Source: Hydra vulgaris (Eukaryota; Cnidaria; Hydrozoa; Anthoathecata; Hydridae). From it: a DNA stretch of 64,000 nt. Shown here in pieces: positions 37,126 through 48,822 of this stretch. The notes under the pieces were generated by a model that saw only the letters and a list, made by a program, of their open reading frames with translations, searched no databases and was not told the DNA's origin. Location: NCBI RefSeq assembly GCF_038396675.1, contig NC_088921.1, positions 6,288,501-6,352,500 on the forward strand. Direction: 5' to 3'. The position numbers and the translations under genes were made by a program. Every line of letters begins with the position of its first letter. The first letter of the stretch is position 1.

Positions 37126-37866
37126 ATGGATACAGATTATTTTTTGCTGTGTCAATTATACCGAAGTATTATCATTCAGAACACTTGCACAATTGATTAT
37201 TTAATGTTGGCTATTTGGTGCTCATTTTTATTGTCACAAAATATCATAAGTGTATTAGAAGAGAATAAAAAAGATATCAAAATATATAATCACATACTCG
37301 ATATACTCATTGAAACTTGTGAATGGGATAGAGTAAAAACTATATGGATTCTTCTTGTTATGAGACTAAAACCAAATGATTCTTTAACTTTCAGTACTCT
37401 TGATACAGAATGCAATGCGTTTATTCGTTTTTTAATACATTTTCAGACAATTCAGTTTAATTGTTCAACCTGTAACAAAACGATTTGTCCAAACATTAAT
37501 GAGTTTATCTTAATTAAAAACGCAGAGAAAGTAACATATTTAAATATCAAGTTGAATGAATTGTGTAAAATCTGCTCTAATGATTCTACTGCAAAGTTTT
37601 TATTTCACCCATTTTGTTATTTTGTAGAGGTGTTCCAAGAAGATGAAGATGAACTAAATATAAATGATATCCCATTATCATTTATAATTGATAAACGTTG
37701 TTTCAATTTTATATGTTGCACAATATTTAATAATGAAACAAGCCACTATAGATCAATATTTTTATTAAATAGTGAATTTTATTTGGTAGATGATTTAAGC
37801 AATTCTATCATCAAAAAACTACCAAAAATGTACAATATAAAAACTATTTTTTATTATTTGGCTTAA
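37126..37866 (+). CDS. Second ORF of the DDE/SWIM element; possible cysteine-peptidase fold
   Basis: An intact 246-residue frame begins 8 bases after the SWIM-encoding frame ends, so both may share one transcript. Visible features: NTCTIDYLM with Cys21 near the N-terminus, two CxxC pairs (Cys113/116, Cys147/150) and SHYRSIFLLNSEFYLVDDL with His207 and Asp222/223. In ubiquitin-specific peptidases the order is a Cys box (N-T-C-x-x-x), a CxxC...CxxC zinc ribbon, then a His box (HY..... followed by W/FY..DD). Order and spacing of motifs agree, but the protein is shorter than usual for the family and no wider similarity can be checked. Alternatives: a zinc-binding DNA-handling protein, or a chance resemblance. 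The intact frame contrasts with the broken transposase. Confidence 0.5.
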   Translation: MDTDYFLLCQLYRSIIIQNTCTIDYLMLAIWCSFLLSQNIISVLEENKKDIKIYNHILDILIETCEWDRVKTIWILLVMRLKPNDSLTFSTLDTECNAFIRFLIHFQTIQFNCSTCNKTICPNINEFILIKNAEKVTYLNIKLNELCKICSNDSTAKFLFHPFCYFVEVFQEDEDELNINDIPLSFIIDKRCFNFICCTIFNNETSHYRSIFLLNSEFYLVDDLSNSIIKKLPKMYNIKTIFYYLA

Positions 37867-38136
37867 ATATATAAAATTACAATAATTTTTCTTGTTTATT
37901 GATTTTTTTTTTTTTTTAATTTTCGGCCAAAAAATATTTTTACCAGATACCAGATTTACCAGAAAACTATGACGCCAAGCTGATCGGGTTTAGATTTTTT
38001 GGCTGGTAATCCGTAAGACACTAACAATACGTTGATGTAAAAATCTAAACACGATCGGCTTGGCGTGATTATGGGCCAAAAGGCATAAAAGTAGTACAGA
38101 CTCCTTTTATTTACAAATATTTTATATATATATACA
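37867..38136. other. 3' flank of the DDE/SWIM element with a hairpin
   Basis: A poly-T run at 37903-37918, then the hairpin at 37971-38066, then a short (TA) tract. No terminal repeat of the DDE/SWIM element could be assigned with confidence. Confidence 0.4.
37971..38066. repeat. Inverted repeat, about 29-bp arms
   Basis: GACGCCAAGCTGATCGGGTT (37971-37990, continuing to 38000) pairs with 38037-38065 (ending AACACGATCGGCTTGGCGT), with two mismatches around a 36-nt loop. It could be a miniature element or the collapsed ends of one. Confidence 0.75.
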
Positions 38137-38646
38137 TACATAATCAGGGGCGTTGCGTGATAAAATTCCAGGGGGGGGGAGGAGGGTTAAGAGACTTTGT
38201 TTTTCCCAACTGCTTCACATAGTTTTCACAATTATTTTTTATAATTCAAGAATCCAAGAAATTAATTTCTGTCCTATTTACAAAATCTTCTGATTGTTGT
38301 ACTACACTACACTCACTCTCATGAATTGCCAATTATCAGTATTTATTAACTTTTATTAACAAAACATGGCTTCCTTTACATATATACAAAATATTCAATT
38401 CAAAAAACGTCTATAAGTTTTATCCATTCATAGTGAAATTGTATCAGTACAAAAAAACACAATTTACAAATCCAATAAACTTTACAAACCATTCTGGCAG
38501 CATATGTAGCAGTTTAAAATTTTACGGAAATGGATACAAAGGAATATGGAAAATATTATTTTATTACAAGACTTATACGCACAATATTTTATCATCAGTC
38601 TATCAATTTTTGTCTACTGTTTGATTTTAATATGACGTTTCTTCAA

Positions 38647-40680
38647 TTAAACCCATCGTTTAACAAGGTGTTCGGGGTTAACTCCTTTACAAAGTTCTTT
38701 TTCGCACTTCAGTAGTATAAGACTATCCAATCTCTCGTCACTCATTGTTGTTCTCAGATGTGATTTTAAAATCTTGAGCTGGCTGAAAGAACGCTCATTT
38801 GATGCTACACCATAAGCAGCTGTGATTACAAAAATGCATAGTTTATGGGCTTGTTTCAGTATATCCTTTAACTTCACAATATGGTACAAAATGTCTTTCA
38901 GCATCTTGGCTAGTATTCTTGATGACTTAAAATCTTCATCACCTTCTAAATAACAGATATCTATCAAAATTTCTATCTGGCCTTTCAGCACATGGACGTC
39001 TGGAATATGATCCTTGTATCCAGGAGGAAAAAGTTTGTTTGCTTTTGTTAAGTTTTCAATACTCAAATTATCTTTATTTAACGGAAAACTAAAAACTTTG
39101 GTGATTGGGGCAAATATTTCCGTTAATGCTGCCGAGTTTTTGGTTAAACCCATGGCTAGAGAGTATATGAATTCTTTGAATTCTTTCCGGTAAAAAGCTT
39201 TCATCTCCATTGCTATTAATCTATGGTGTTGTTCGTAATCGTTTTCTGCATCAATGTGCAATTTCCTAGAAAATATTACTGCACTTTCAATCAAATTATT
39301 TATGGCATCTGTATCGTTACTGATATTTTGTATGTACTTGGCAGTACTTTCAATTACATTAATACTGTCAATGACATTGAAGTTTGGACTTCAATGTCAT
39401 TGACAGTGTTCTAAGATTTCTGGTAATATTTTTATCTTCTCAATGATATTCTTCATGAAGAAATGAGTACTAATGAAATCAAAAGTTGTTACTTTTTTCA
39501 GAAGTCCCATTACCTTAGTTCTCGTGTTAGTATCAAAAATCTTATTCTTTTAGATGATCTGAGGAAGATCAATAACCTTTTCTAAACACTGATTTAAAGC
39601 CTTAACAGATTTTGCTCGTGCGGTCCATCTTGTTCTAGACAGGTTTACAAGCTGTATTGCACAGTCAATGTCTTTAAGTTTTTCTTTTAAATGACTAAAT
39701 CTTTTTGTGCTTGATGTGAAGAAAACATGAAACTGTTCGAGGACATTAAACAATTCTCGTATTAAAGTATTAACATTGCAGGCATGTTCAAGAGCAGTGT
39801 TTGTTCTGTGGCCTTGGCAAGGTATGTATGGTACATTATGGCCAACTTCTTCTGTTATATACTTTTGTACTCCCTTAAATTATCCAGACAATGAACTCGC
39901 GTAGTCATACGACTGAAAAGCCATCTTTGATGTGTCAATGCCTTCTTTATGTAAAGAAGATAAAATTAGCTCAGCCATCCCTTTTCCAGTCTTATCAGTG
40001 CATTCGACAGATTTCAAAAGCCTTTCCTGAATCTCACCGTTTTCACTGGTTGTTCTCACAGCTATACTCATTATGTCCTTATGTGACATATCGGGAGTAG
40101 TGTCGGCCATCACGGAAAAAAAATTGGAGCTGTTAATTTCATCAATGATCTTACTCTTTAATTCAGTTGCAATTAAACTAATCATTTTATTTTGAGACGA
40201 TGGACTGGTGTATGTAACTCTATATGGACGAAGGGCTCTATCTTCAATCCAGGCTTTTAGTGTGGGATTGTGGTGAGAGATTAGATTCACAACTGCAACA
40301 AAGTTACCTTGATTAGCACTGCCTGATTCCCTAAACGCTAGCCCTAGGCATCCCAAAGTCTTGCATTTATCGAAAAGAACTTCGACAGTTTTTCAATTCT
40401 GCACCTCTATTTTTTGCTCTTCTATTAGAGCAAGTCTATTGGATTTTTGAACTTGCGTCCTATTCAAATTTTTTATCAGAAGATGTTGTTTCTTTTTCTA
40501 TGGATATACCACACGTTGAAGTTGATGTTTCAATTATTATGAAGTCTAACTTTTTATGCTCACTACTTTGTATTTCATCATCCACTTCGACATCGTTACC
40601 AGCATTCGAAGGTTCTATTTTTTGTTTTTTTGAAGCTAAGGAGGCTATAAAAGAATTCTCTAGGGCTCCCACTGTTTTTA
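38647..40680 (-). pseudogene. DUF4371/ZMYM1-like hAT transposase, broken
   Basis: From N to C on the minus strand: 40460-40672 (acidic, Ser-rich start), 39880-40356 (GCLGLAFRESGSANQGNFVA, then FFSVMADTTPDMSHKDIMSI: the DTTPD-x-SH-x-D start of the RNase-H-like fold), 39550-39753 (LVNLSRTRWTARAKSVKAL, the conserved RW region), and 38647-39294 ending in the hAT dimerisation motif (AAYGVASNERSFSQLKILKS, RTTMSDERLDSLILL). The TTF-type zinc finger normally between the first two pieces is missing and stops and frameshifts separate the rest. It would have mobilised this element. A 20-bp-arm palindrome at 39364-39407 interrupts the frame. Confidence 0.85.
39364..39407. repeat. Perfect hairpin inside the hAT gene, 20-bp arms
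   Basis: ACTGTCAATGACATTGAAGT at 39364-39383 and its exact complement at 39388-39407, loop TTGG. One arm looks like an inverted copy of transposase coding sequence. Confidence 0.9.
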
Positions 40681-41460
40681 TATGAACCTTTCTACCAAAC
40701 CACCATAAACGGATCTTTTATGACTGGTTTTATAGTTGTTATCAAATACTGCTTTGCATACGCAACATTATAATATATATCTTTTGCTTTTCATAGTTAG
40801 TGCTGGAAAACTTACCATAGTAGAATAAGACTAATAATTCTATTACATATTCTTATTAGGCATATTACTTCTACAAACCTAATTCTGGTCCTACTTTAGT
40901 ATAATGATAATTGGAAGTAATAACAGGCACAAAACGTTCATATCAGAGTTTAGCATTTATTTTCTTATACTTTCTGATAAAAGCTTTTTATAAAATTACT
41001 ATATTAAAAAATGAATCATATCATTTTAAATGCTATCATATCTTTTATACAAAGACAGAAATGTTAAAATCAATTCACGGAAATAAATATTCACGTTTCA
41101 AAGTAGAAAGTATGAAAAAAAAATGAATAACTGCTTTTAGTCAAACATAAACTTGCAGCTGCCATTTTTATTGTTGATAACAAAAAAAATAAGCGCGAAA
41201 AAAAACTTAAAGCTGTGAAATACAGCCTTAAGCCGTTTAATAAACGTAAAGTTTATTTGTCCAAGTCAAAAAAGAATTAGATCTTTGATGGATTTTCGCA
41301 AAAATTTTGATTTTATTTAACTAGAAAATATTTTTTGATTTTATCACCGATTTCCCAACTGCAACAACTTGTGGCAAGGAAATTCCCAACTTTTCTATTT
41401 TTTAGATTCTGGGAGGGGGTGACTCCCCCTCCTACCCCCTCCAAGGCGACGCCCCTGTAC

Positions 41461-41465
<5 letters not shown>

Positions 41466-41543
<78 letters not shown>
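41466..41543. repeat. (TA)n microsatellite
   Basis: TA repeats directly after the right TSD of the hAT and before the hairpin element at 41544. Confidence 0.95.
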
Positions 41544-41547
<4 letters not shown>

Positions 41548-41795
41548 TATAAATCAGTAGAAAATCACTTAACAAAGTTTTTTTTCATTTCTATTAATGA
41601 AACACTGTGTTTCATTAATAAAAAGACTCATCAGAAATACTGAGTTTTTTTATTGATGAGAGCATTTCTGATGAGTCTTTTTATTGATGATATTCAGTGT
41701 TAAATGAAAAAAAATTTTCTTAAGTGATTTCCTACTAATTTATAATTGCTCAATTCTTTTAAGAACATTGAGCACTCTATTTTGTAGAATACATT
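41544..41795. repeat. TA-bracketed hairpin element with hammerhead-like cores, copy 1
   Basis: Positions 41544-41748 form a long imperfect palindrome whose outer arms are AAATTATAAATCAGTAG on the left and its complement-like CTACTAATTTATAATT on the right. Read on the minus strand, the left arm contains CTGATGA, 14 nt, GAAAC. The right arm on the plus strand also has CTGATGAGTC. The palindrome is followed by GCTCAATTCTTTTAAGAACA and TTGAGCACTCTATTTTGTAG, shared with copy 2 at 45797. (TA)n arrays abut both sides. CTGATGA...GAAA is the invariant hammerhead ribozyme core. Confidence 0.6.
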
Positions 41796-41806
41796 TTAAA
41801 GTTGTT

Positions 41807-41925
<119 letters not shown>

Positions 41926-41989
41926 CGTAAACTGTTGATATATATTTTTTTGATATATGCATCAAAAAGCGATATCAAAATACCGTCGG

Positions 41990-42192
41990 CTATTATAAAA
42001 ATCAGTGTTAAATCGCCAAGAAAAAATGATTGTTGATTAAACGTTGAAAAGCAACATTCGATCAACGTTTTTTGTAAACACCAAATCAACGTTGATAAGT
42101 GGCTAACATTTTGGACAAAAAATCAATATGGAATCAATGTTGACGAGAAACATTGAATCAACATCAAATCAACGCCTCATTTTTTAGCGGGT
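41990..42192 (-). repeat. Transposon terminus with ATCAACGTT subterminal repeats (inverted partner)
   Basis: Read from 42192 leftwards: ACCCGCTAAAAAATGAGGCG, then TTGATTTGATGTTGATTC and several degenerate ATCAACGTT copies. It is the inverted counterpart of 25398-25590. The six outer flanking bases are ATAGCT here and ATAACT at the left copy. Confidence 0.65.
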
Positions 42193-45100
42193 ATAGCTAG
42201 AATAGCCTAAGACTCAAACAAACAAAAAACAATCGACTATTTTTAGTATCATATTCTAAAAATAAAAATTATTGAAAAATATTTGGAAATAATTTGTTTT
42301 AACTTTTTAGACAAAATTTCTAATTAAATATGTATGTTAAATATCTTAAATATCAATTTTAACTTATTGAAAAAAAAAGTTACAGTACTTCTTTCATGCA
42401 ACTTAGGAAAATATTTCGGTATGAAATTTAAACAAGGTGCTGATCGGGACTAAAGTATACATGCAGCGACTTAATATCGAGTTTATAACTATTATTTCTA
42501 ATATTTATATAAAACAGAGTTTTTTTTTAATTTTTTTTAATTCTGATTCACTCCCAACAAGGCTACAGTTAAGTCATTTTTTAATGTATTTAAGTATACC
42601 AAAAATTATATTGACTAAACTATATCCGGGTATAGTTTTGTTCAAATCTCAGTTATTTATAGTTGTTGAACATCCAAATCTTCAGTTTTTTAAAAAAATA
42701 ATATTCTTTTTCTCCGTTTTAATTATCGCAAAGTTCAGTTTTAATAAATTAGAACATTCTTTTTCTTCTTTTAAATCGTCTCAAATTCTTGACAATCAAT
42801 AAATACGTAAATACTGAAAAATTGCTGTTTTGACCAATGTGTTAAAATAAAATAAACCTATTTATCCGTCTGTTAAATACTAAATTAACTTTTGAAACCA
42901 TTAATTGTTCAGTAAAACATTCATTTTTAGATGACATCCAGGAACTATTTCAGATCCATAAACTAAATATAAAAAAATCAACTCAGGTTAAGAAGAATGT
43001 TAAAATTTAAATTTCAGAAAACATTGTTCCTGAAGATAATTATCAACGCGATTTCGAAAAACGTACTATCTACAATGGCTGGTAAAATTTGATTATTTTC
43101 TTCAGTCATTTCGTTTTCGCGACTCACGGCAGCCATCTTTAAATTAAAAGTGTTGATTTCCGCCAAATTATTTGATTGATATCCTTATGAAACCAAGGTA
43201 GATAAATAAAATAAGAAATAAATCAAAATAAATAGTGGCACAGCGACACTAGGCCATAACAGTTAGTTAAGTTTGTGTGTGGTGTTGTGAATGTATTAAG
43301 CGGTGTTTATATACAGGTGTTTTCAATTAGTACAAAATGCAAAATTTCAATTTGTACAAAATACAAAATACTAATCAAAAGTATTTTAAGTACAAATACT
43401 AAATATTTTAAACAAAAGTATTTAAAATACAAATACAAAAAAAGTTTTTAAAATAGTATTTTAAATACTTAGTATTTCAAATACTCTCAGCACTGATATA
43501 TACAAGAATTGTGACGATTCACTGGCAAGATATAGGACATTCGGTAGAAATTATATTATAAGATTGTATAAAGAAATTCACAAACTAAAAAAATTAATGA
43601 TCTGTTTACAAAATACGCATGAATGAATATACAATTTTAACCATACTATATTCCGATAGTTTTTGTAATTCAAGCGGTTTACAAAGGCTTTAAAATTTGA
43701 ATGTCATCGAAAAAACCAAACAATGTCATTGTCAATTAGTTTACGGAGACAAAAAATTTATCAAATAATTCAAAAATATTTTCGAAGCAAGTTTTCGTAG
43801 ATTTTACACTGAACTTTTTAAAGTTACGAAGTTGAAGTTTTTTTTTTTTTGTTGGTAACATTGACTAATTAACGTCTTCATTAACGATTTTCAGTGCTTT
43901 TGAAAATCGGTCAGAATTATGACGCGGCCTAAAATAAGTCACTTAACACTATTTTGACTAGCTTTTTGACGGATCTTAAGACGTAATCTAACTTGACGGT
44001 TTGGAAACTTGCATCAACTAATAGTTAATAAATGGGTGTGTTGTATTGCTCAAGCTAAAATTTAATATAAAGTATTGTAAACTTTCATTCATCTTCGAGA
44101 TATCATTTGTTGCATTTGATATCTAACGAAAGGCGAATTTAGCAAGTATGCTCGTTTTTTAATTTTAAAAAATTTGGTTACAGATAATTGTTTGTTTCCA
44201 GTAATAGGTATGTTACATGAAATTTTTAAATTCATCAAATTCTAGGTTGTTATATATCATTAAAAAGAGCTTTATTTCATTATTCCAAAAGTGAAAAAAT
44301 TTTCAAAATCGAACCACCCTACAAAAAGTTATGACGTTTTAAGTACCGATTTTTCGATATTAGGATTTGTTGAAGATACTGTGGTCAAAATAAAGTTTTT
44401 ATTAACTAAAACTATGATAACTTAATCAATTCTTATCCAAAAGTTTACATCTTGGTATCAAAAGATAGATACAAGAGTTATCTAAAAATTTATAAAGGTT
44501 TCTAAATTACGGGCGCATCCGGGGGCAAGAGGGGGCACAAAACCACCATCAATACCGGCAATAAAGACTAACAATATTTGTAAAAAAGTATTTTTTTTTA
44601 ATGAAAATATAAATTTTTATATACATGATGTTTTGCAATTAGCTATCCGACCACAGTCAAATATAGAAGTTTTATCATTGTTTTTGGGTGGATGTAAGGG
44701 TGATGGTTTCAAACACCCTATTGTCAAAAATGACTCTTTTTTTTAATAAATATTTATCTTTATAATTAATCTAGTATCAAATCAAAAATTATATTTTACT
44801 ACTTCACAACATCACTAGCAGCCCACCCTTTATTTTAAGGGGTGTAGATGGGGAAGAGGCGTATCATCGCCCCCCCCCCCCCTCTTTTACAACCTAAAAA
44901 AAATTATATCTTTAATGAGATTCGAAAGAATATTTAAATGTAATTAAAATAATAAACTTTAATATAAAAACATCTTTTACCAAAATTCAAAATACATCAC
45001 ATAATACTTAGTGATAGTTATAGATGGTTCCCCCTCTAACCTGAAAAAATTTTTAAAAACAAAAAATGTTTTATAATATTATTTTAATTAGTTTACATCT

Positions 45101-45210
45101 TGGCTTTTAGTTAATGATTAAGATATTAAATTCCATTAATGAAACTATATAATAATCATTGTTAACAATAGACACGACGTGAATGTAGCTAGACCCATCT
45201 ATCAAAAAAA
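42193..45210. other. 3-kb stretch without recognisable gene
   Basis: No family signature on either strand. A 43310-43490 segment is rich in self-complementary TATTTTAAATAC/GTATTTAAAATAC strings, a look typical of small non-autonomous elements, but ends were not found. A C-run lies near 44869-44882. Confidence 0.45.
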
Positions 45211-45541
45211 AGTTCCACTACTCACTTTATATTTTTACAAGTTCCACTACTCGCAATTTTTTTTGTGCAAGTTCCACGACTTGCTGTAAATTTTTGTTGC
45301 AAGTACCACTACTCGCTGTACATATTTTTTGCAAGTTCCACAACTCCGTGTACATATCTTTGCAAGTTCCACTACTCACTGAACATTTTTTGTGCAAGTT
45401 CCACTTCTCACTATAATTTTTTTTGCGAGTTCCACTACTCGCTGTAACTTTATTTGCAAGTTCCACTACTCGCTGTAAATTTTTTTTGCAAGTTCGACTA
45501 CTCGCTGTACATTTTTTTTGCAAGTTCCACTACTTGCTTCA

Positions 45542-45543
<2 letters not shown>
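45211..45543. repeat. Minisatellite, about 31-bp unit, 11 copies
   Basis: Units start AGTTCCACTACTCGCTGTA and end in a T-rich spacer plus GCA; the last is partial and runs into (TA)n. Copies diverge by a few bases. The 98-residue minus-strand frame with CTASSGTCKK-type repeats is a by-product of the repeat. Confidence 0.9.

Positions 45544-45629
<86 letters not shown>
45544..45629. repeat. (TA)n microsatellite
   Basis: TA repeats between the minisatellite and hairpin copy 2. Confidence 0.95.
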
Positions 45630-45635
<6 letters not shown>

Positions 45636-45636
<1 letters not shown>

Positions 45637-45845
45637 AATTAGTAAAAAACAATTATCTAACTTTTTCTTCAACTTGAAGTTTCACCATTGCTGGATCATC
45701 AGGAGGAGTTTCTGAGAACTTTTCCTGATGATCCAGGAATGGTGAAGCTTCAAGTTGAAGAAAAAGTTAGATAAGTATTTTTTACTAATTTATTATTGCT
45801 CTGTTCTTTAAGATCATTGAGCACTCTATTTGTAAAATACACTAA
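45636..45845. repeat. TA-bracketed hairpin element with hammerhead-like cores, copy 2
   Basis: 45636-45791 is an imperfect palindrome: AAATTAGTAAAAAACAATTA at the left, the complementary TTTTTTACTAATTT at the right, and inner arms with CTTCAACTTGAAG and GGATCATCAGGAGG. On the minus strand the left arm reads CTGATGA, 12 nt, GAAAC. The right arm on the plus strand reads CTGATGA, 12 nt, GAAGC. It is followed by GCTCTGTTCTTTAAGATCAT and TGAGCACTCTATTTGTAAAA as in copy 1. (TA)n lies on both sides. Confidence 0.6.
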
Positions 45846-45852
45846 CATAATT

Positions 45853-45956
<104 letters not shown>

Positions 45957-46307
45957 TCGAAAAATAGTAAAATCATGTAGTAAGATAATAAAATGCATGT
46001 CCAATTATCAAAAAATAATGGCAACATATTCACATTAGGAAAACATCAACTCAAAACATATTCACATTAGGAAAACATCATAGGAAATATCAACTCAATG
46101 AAAACATCAACTACAATGTCAGCAACCAGCTAGAACTTTTTCATATAATAATCAACAGTTTCAGAATCATTTTCTTTTCTAGTCCAGTAAGAAATAGTAA
46201 TAGCCTTTCTATGTTTTTTTTAAGTTTTAGTATTCTGCTATTGTGCAAGACTGTCATTGCTCTAACGGAATCATATCATTCATAATTATTATTGATATAG
46301 TATGTAT

Positions 46308-46417
<110 letters not shown>

Positions 46418-46540
46418 TATAGTATATATTTAATATATACTATAATATAGTATATATTAAGTATATAATACACTATAAATATAATATACTATAAATAGTA
46501 TATTAAATTTAATATACTATAAATATATTATATATGACTA

Positions 46541-48282
46541 TATATTTTTAGACAAATATCAGTATATTACTAATATATGATATATTCTAAATACATAAAA
46601 AAGCAATATATTATATTATTATATGATATAAAGCTTTTTAAAAATGTAATAATATGATTTGGACTGAGAAAAAAACATGTATTATTGATTTAATATATAA
46701 TAAATGTTATTTTTACATTGATACTTTATAAATGTAATATTAGTACTTATATCAAAAAATCATTTTATATAAAAATAACATAAATTTTTTATAATTATTA
46801 TTATTGGCTTATAAAAACGAATATTTTATCCTTCAATACCCCCCCCCCTCTCCCCCAAACAGAAGTCGGAAAAACAAAATTTAGGTACCAAAAGTGAGGG
46901 TAAAAATAGGGTATCTGCTAGTTAAAATAAATTCTTGAAATTTGGCATGTGCATAGAAAACGTATAAACTTAAAAAAAAGAATAGGATAGAAAAAAAAAA
47001 GATAATATCTTCAACATTTACTAAGCACAAGAAGTACAACACACTTTTTGATATCAATAAATAACACTTTAACTTTCGTCAATATAATAAAAAAATACTC
47101 TTTAAAAAAGTTCAACTATTCTACTTTTAAAAAACTTCTAAGTTAATATAAAATTCTAAAAAAATATGCTACAAAACATCATCCTACCATACTGCCTAAA
47201 CGCCAAGTTTTAAAAACGTGGAACAGTTTTTTAGCACAAAAATCGGTTCCGTAAAACGCGGGATTTAACATACCTACCAGTAAGCATTCAATATATCATC
47301 AAATATTGTAAACATACTATTATGAGTAAGCGCACTAATTGTACAATTTAACGTAAGAAATTTCAAATATTAATGATTAATAAATATTTAAAATTTGTTA
47401 TGTAAAATTGTGCAGTTTAGTTAACACACATGTATATGCACTAAATTATACACACACACTCACACACGTGTGTTTAGGACACACTCAAGGGCGTCCCCAA
47501 AAACAACAATTTAATGTGCTCTATATGATAAAAAAACACTGGTTTAAAAAAATTTTTAGATTAAAATTATTTTTAGGGGTCCCCCAAAACCTTTAAACAT
47601 ATAACAAGATCCTATAATTATAAAAAAAAATTCTTCAAAAGTGAATCATGTTGGGTCTAAAATAAAGCGAAATTATAAAAAATTTTATAAATGATGACTA
47701 TATTATATGAAAAAAATTATGTTAGACTTAACAACATTAAAAATGAAGGTTATTAACTAAAAAAGAAAAAGTGCATCTTGAAAAGTTTTTTTTACAATAT
47801 GTTTTTTTAATGGAGTTTTTTCTTTATATATTTTTCATTTTTGAAATTTTCATATGATTACGCCTTATTTGAGACACAATATTATACACTTTTAAAGAAC
47901 TTTTTTTTTTGATAATATTAGGAAGTTATTAAATAATAAAGGGTTTTGGGGGACCCATAAAACTATTTTTTATTCATAAGTTGTGTAAGTTCAATGTTTT
48001 TTTGACAATTTGCATTGAGAAGGTAGCAGTATATATTTTTCAAAAATGTTGTTTTTTATGACACCCTAACACAAACATAGATAAAAACACACATACACAC
48101 AAACACAAAACAATTATTTATTGTTTTTATTGCATGCGCTTGTATTATTATAATCATTACAACCATTACTGTTGTGTTTTTATTTATCAACACATTTAGT
48201 TGTTTCCACATGCTTCAATTTGTATCTATTGATTTTTTCTAAATTTAATTATGCCAATTCTCAAATATAAGAAAAAAAAAAC
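46541..48282. other. Stretch without recognisable gene
   Basis: Contains a C-run near 46841-46851, a CACACACA patch at 47450-47468 and two GGGTCCCCCAAAACC-like strings in opposite orientation (47577 and 47940). No coding signature. Confidence 0.4.
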
Positions 48283-48343
48283 ATTTGCATCATCCTCATT
48301 TAATAAAAATTAATATATATATATATATATATTTCTTTAAGCA

Positions 48344-48819
<476 letters not shown>

Positions 48820-48822
48820 TTA

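Larger units (their letters stand above)
38145..41457 (-). mobile_element. hAT transposon with TIRs and perfect 8-bp TSD
   Basis: The left end CAGGGGCGTTGCGTG and the right end reversed CAGGGGCGTCGCCTTGG are hAT-type terminal repeats. TACATAAT lies on both sides (38137-38144 and 41458-41465), a perfect 8-bp target duplication. Length 3313 bp. The gene inside is on the minus strand and decayed. The target lies at the edge of a (TA)n array. Confidence 0.92.

Noticed and set aside
42437-42802. 121-residue plus-strand open frame
   Set aside because: Low-complexity Ile/Phe/Leu/Ser content, no recognisable domain, isolated in a gene-less 3-kb stretch.
45227-45523. 98-residue minus-strand repeat protein (CTASSGTCKK units)
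   Set aside because: It is produced by a 31-bp minisatellite; the repeat period is not a multiple of three and the frame has no independent support.
47450-47945. Two GGGTCCCCCAAAACC-like strings as telomere-like or terminal repeats
   Set aside because: Only two copies in opposite orientation with no matching flanks or target duplication; insufficient evidence.
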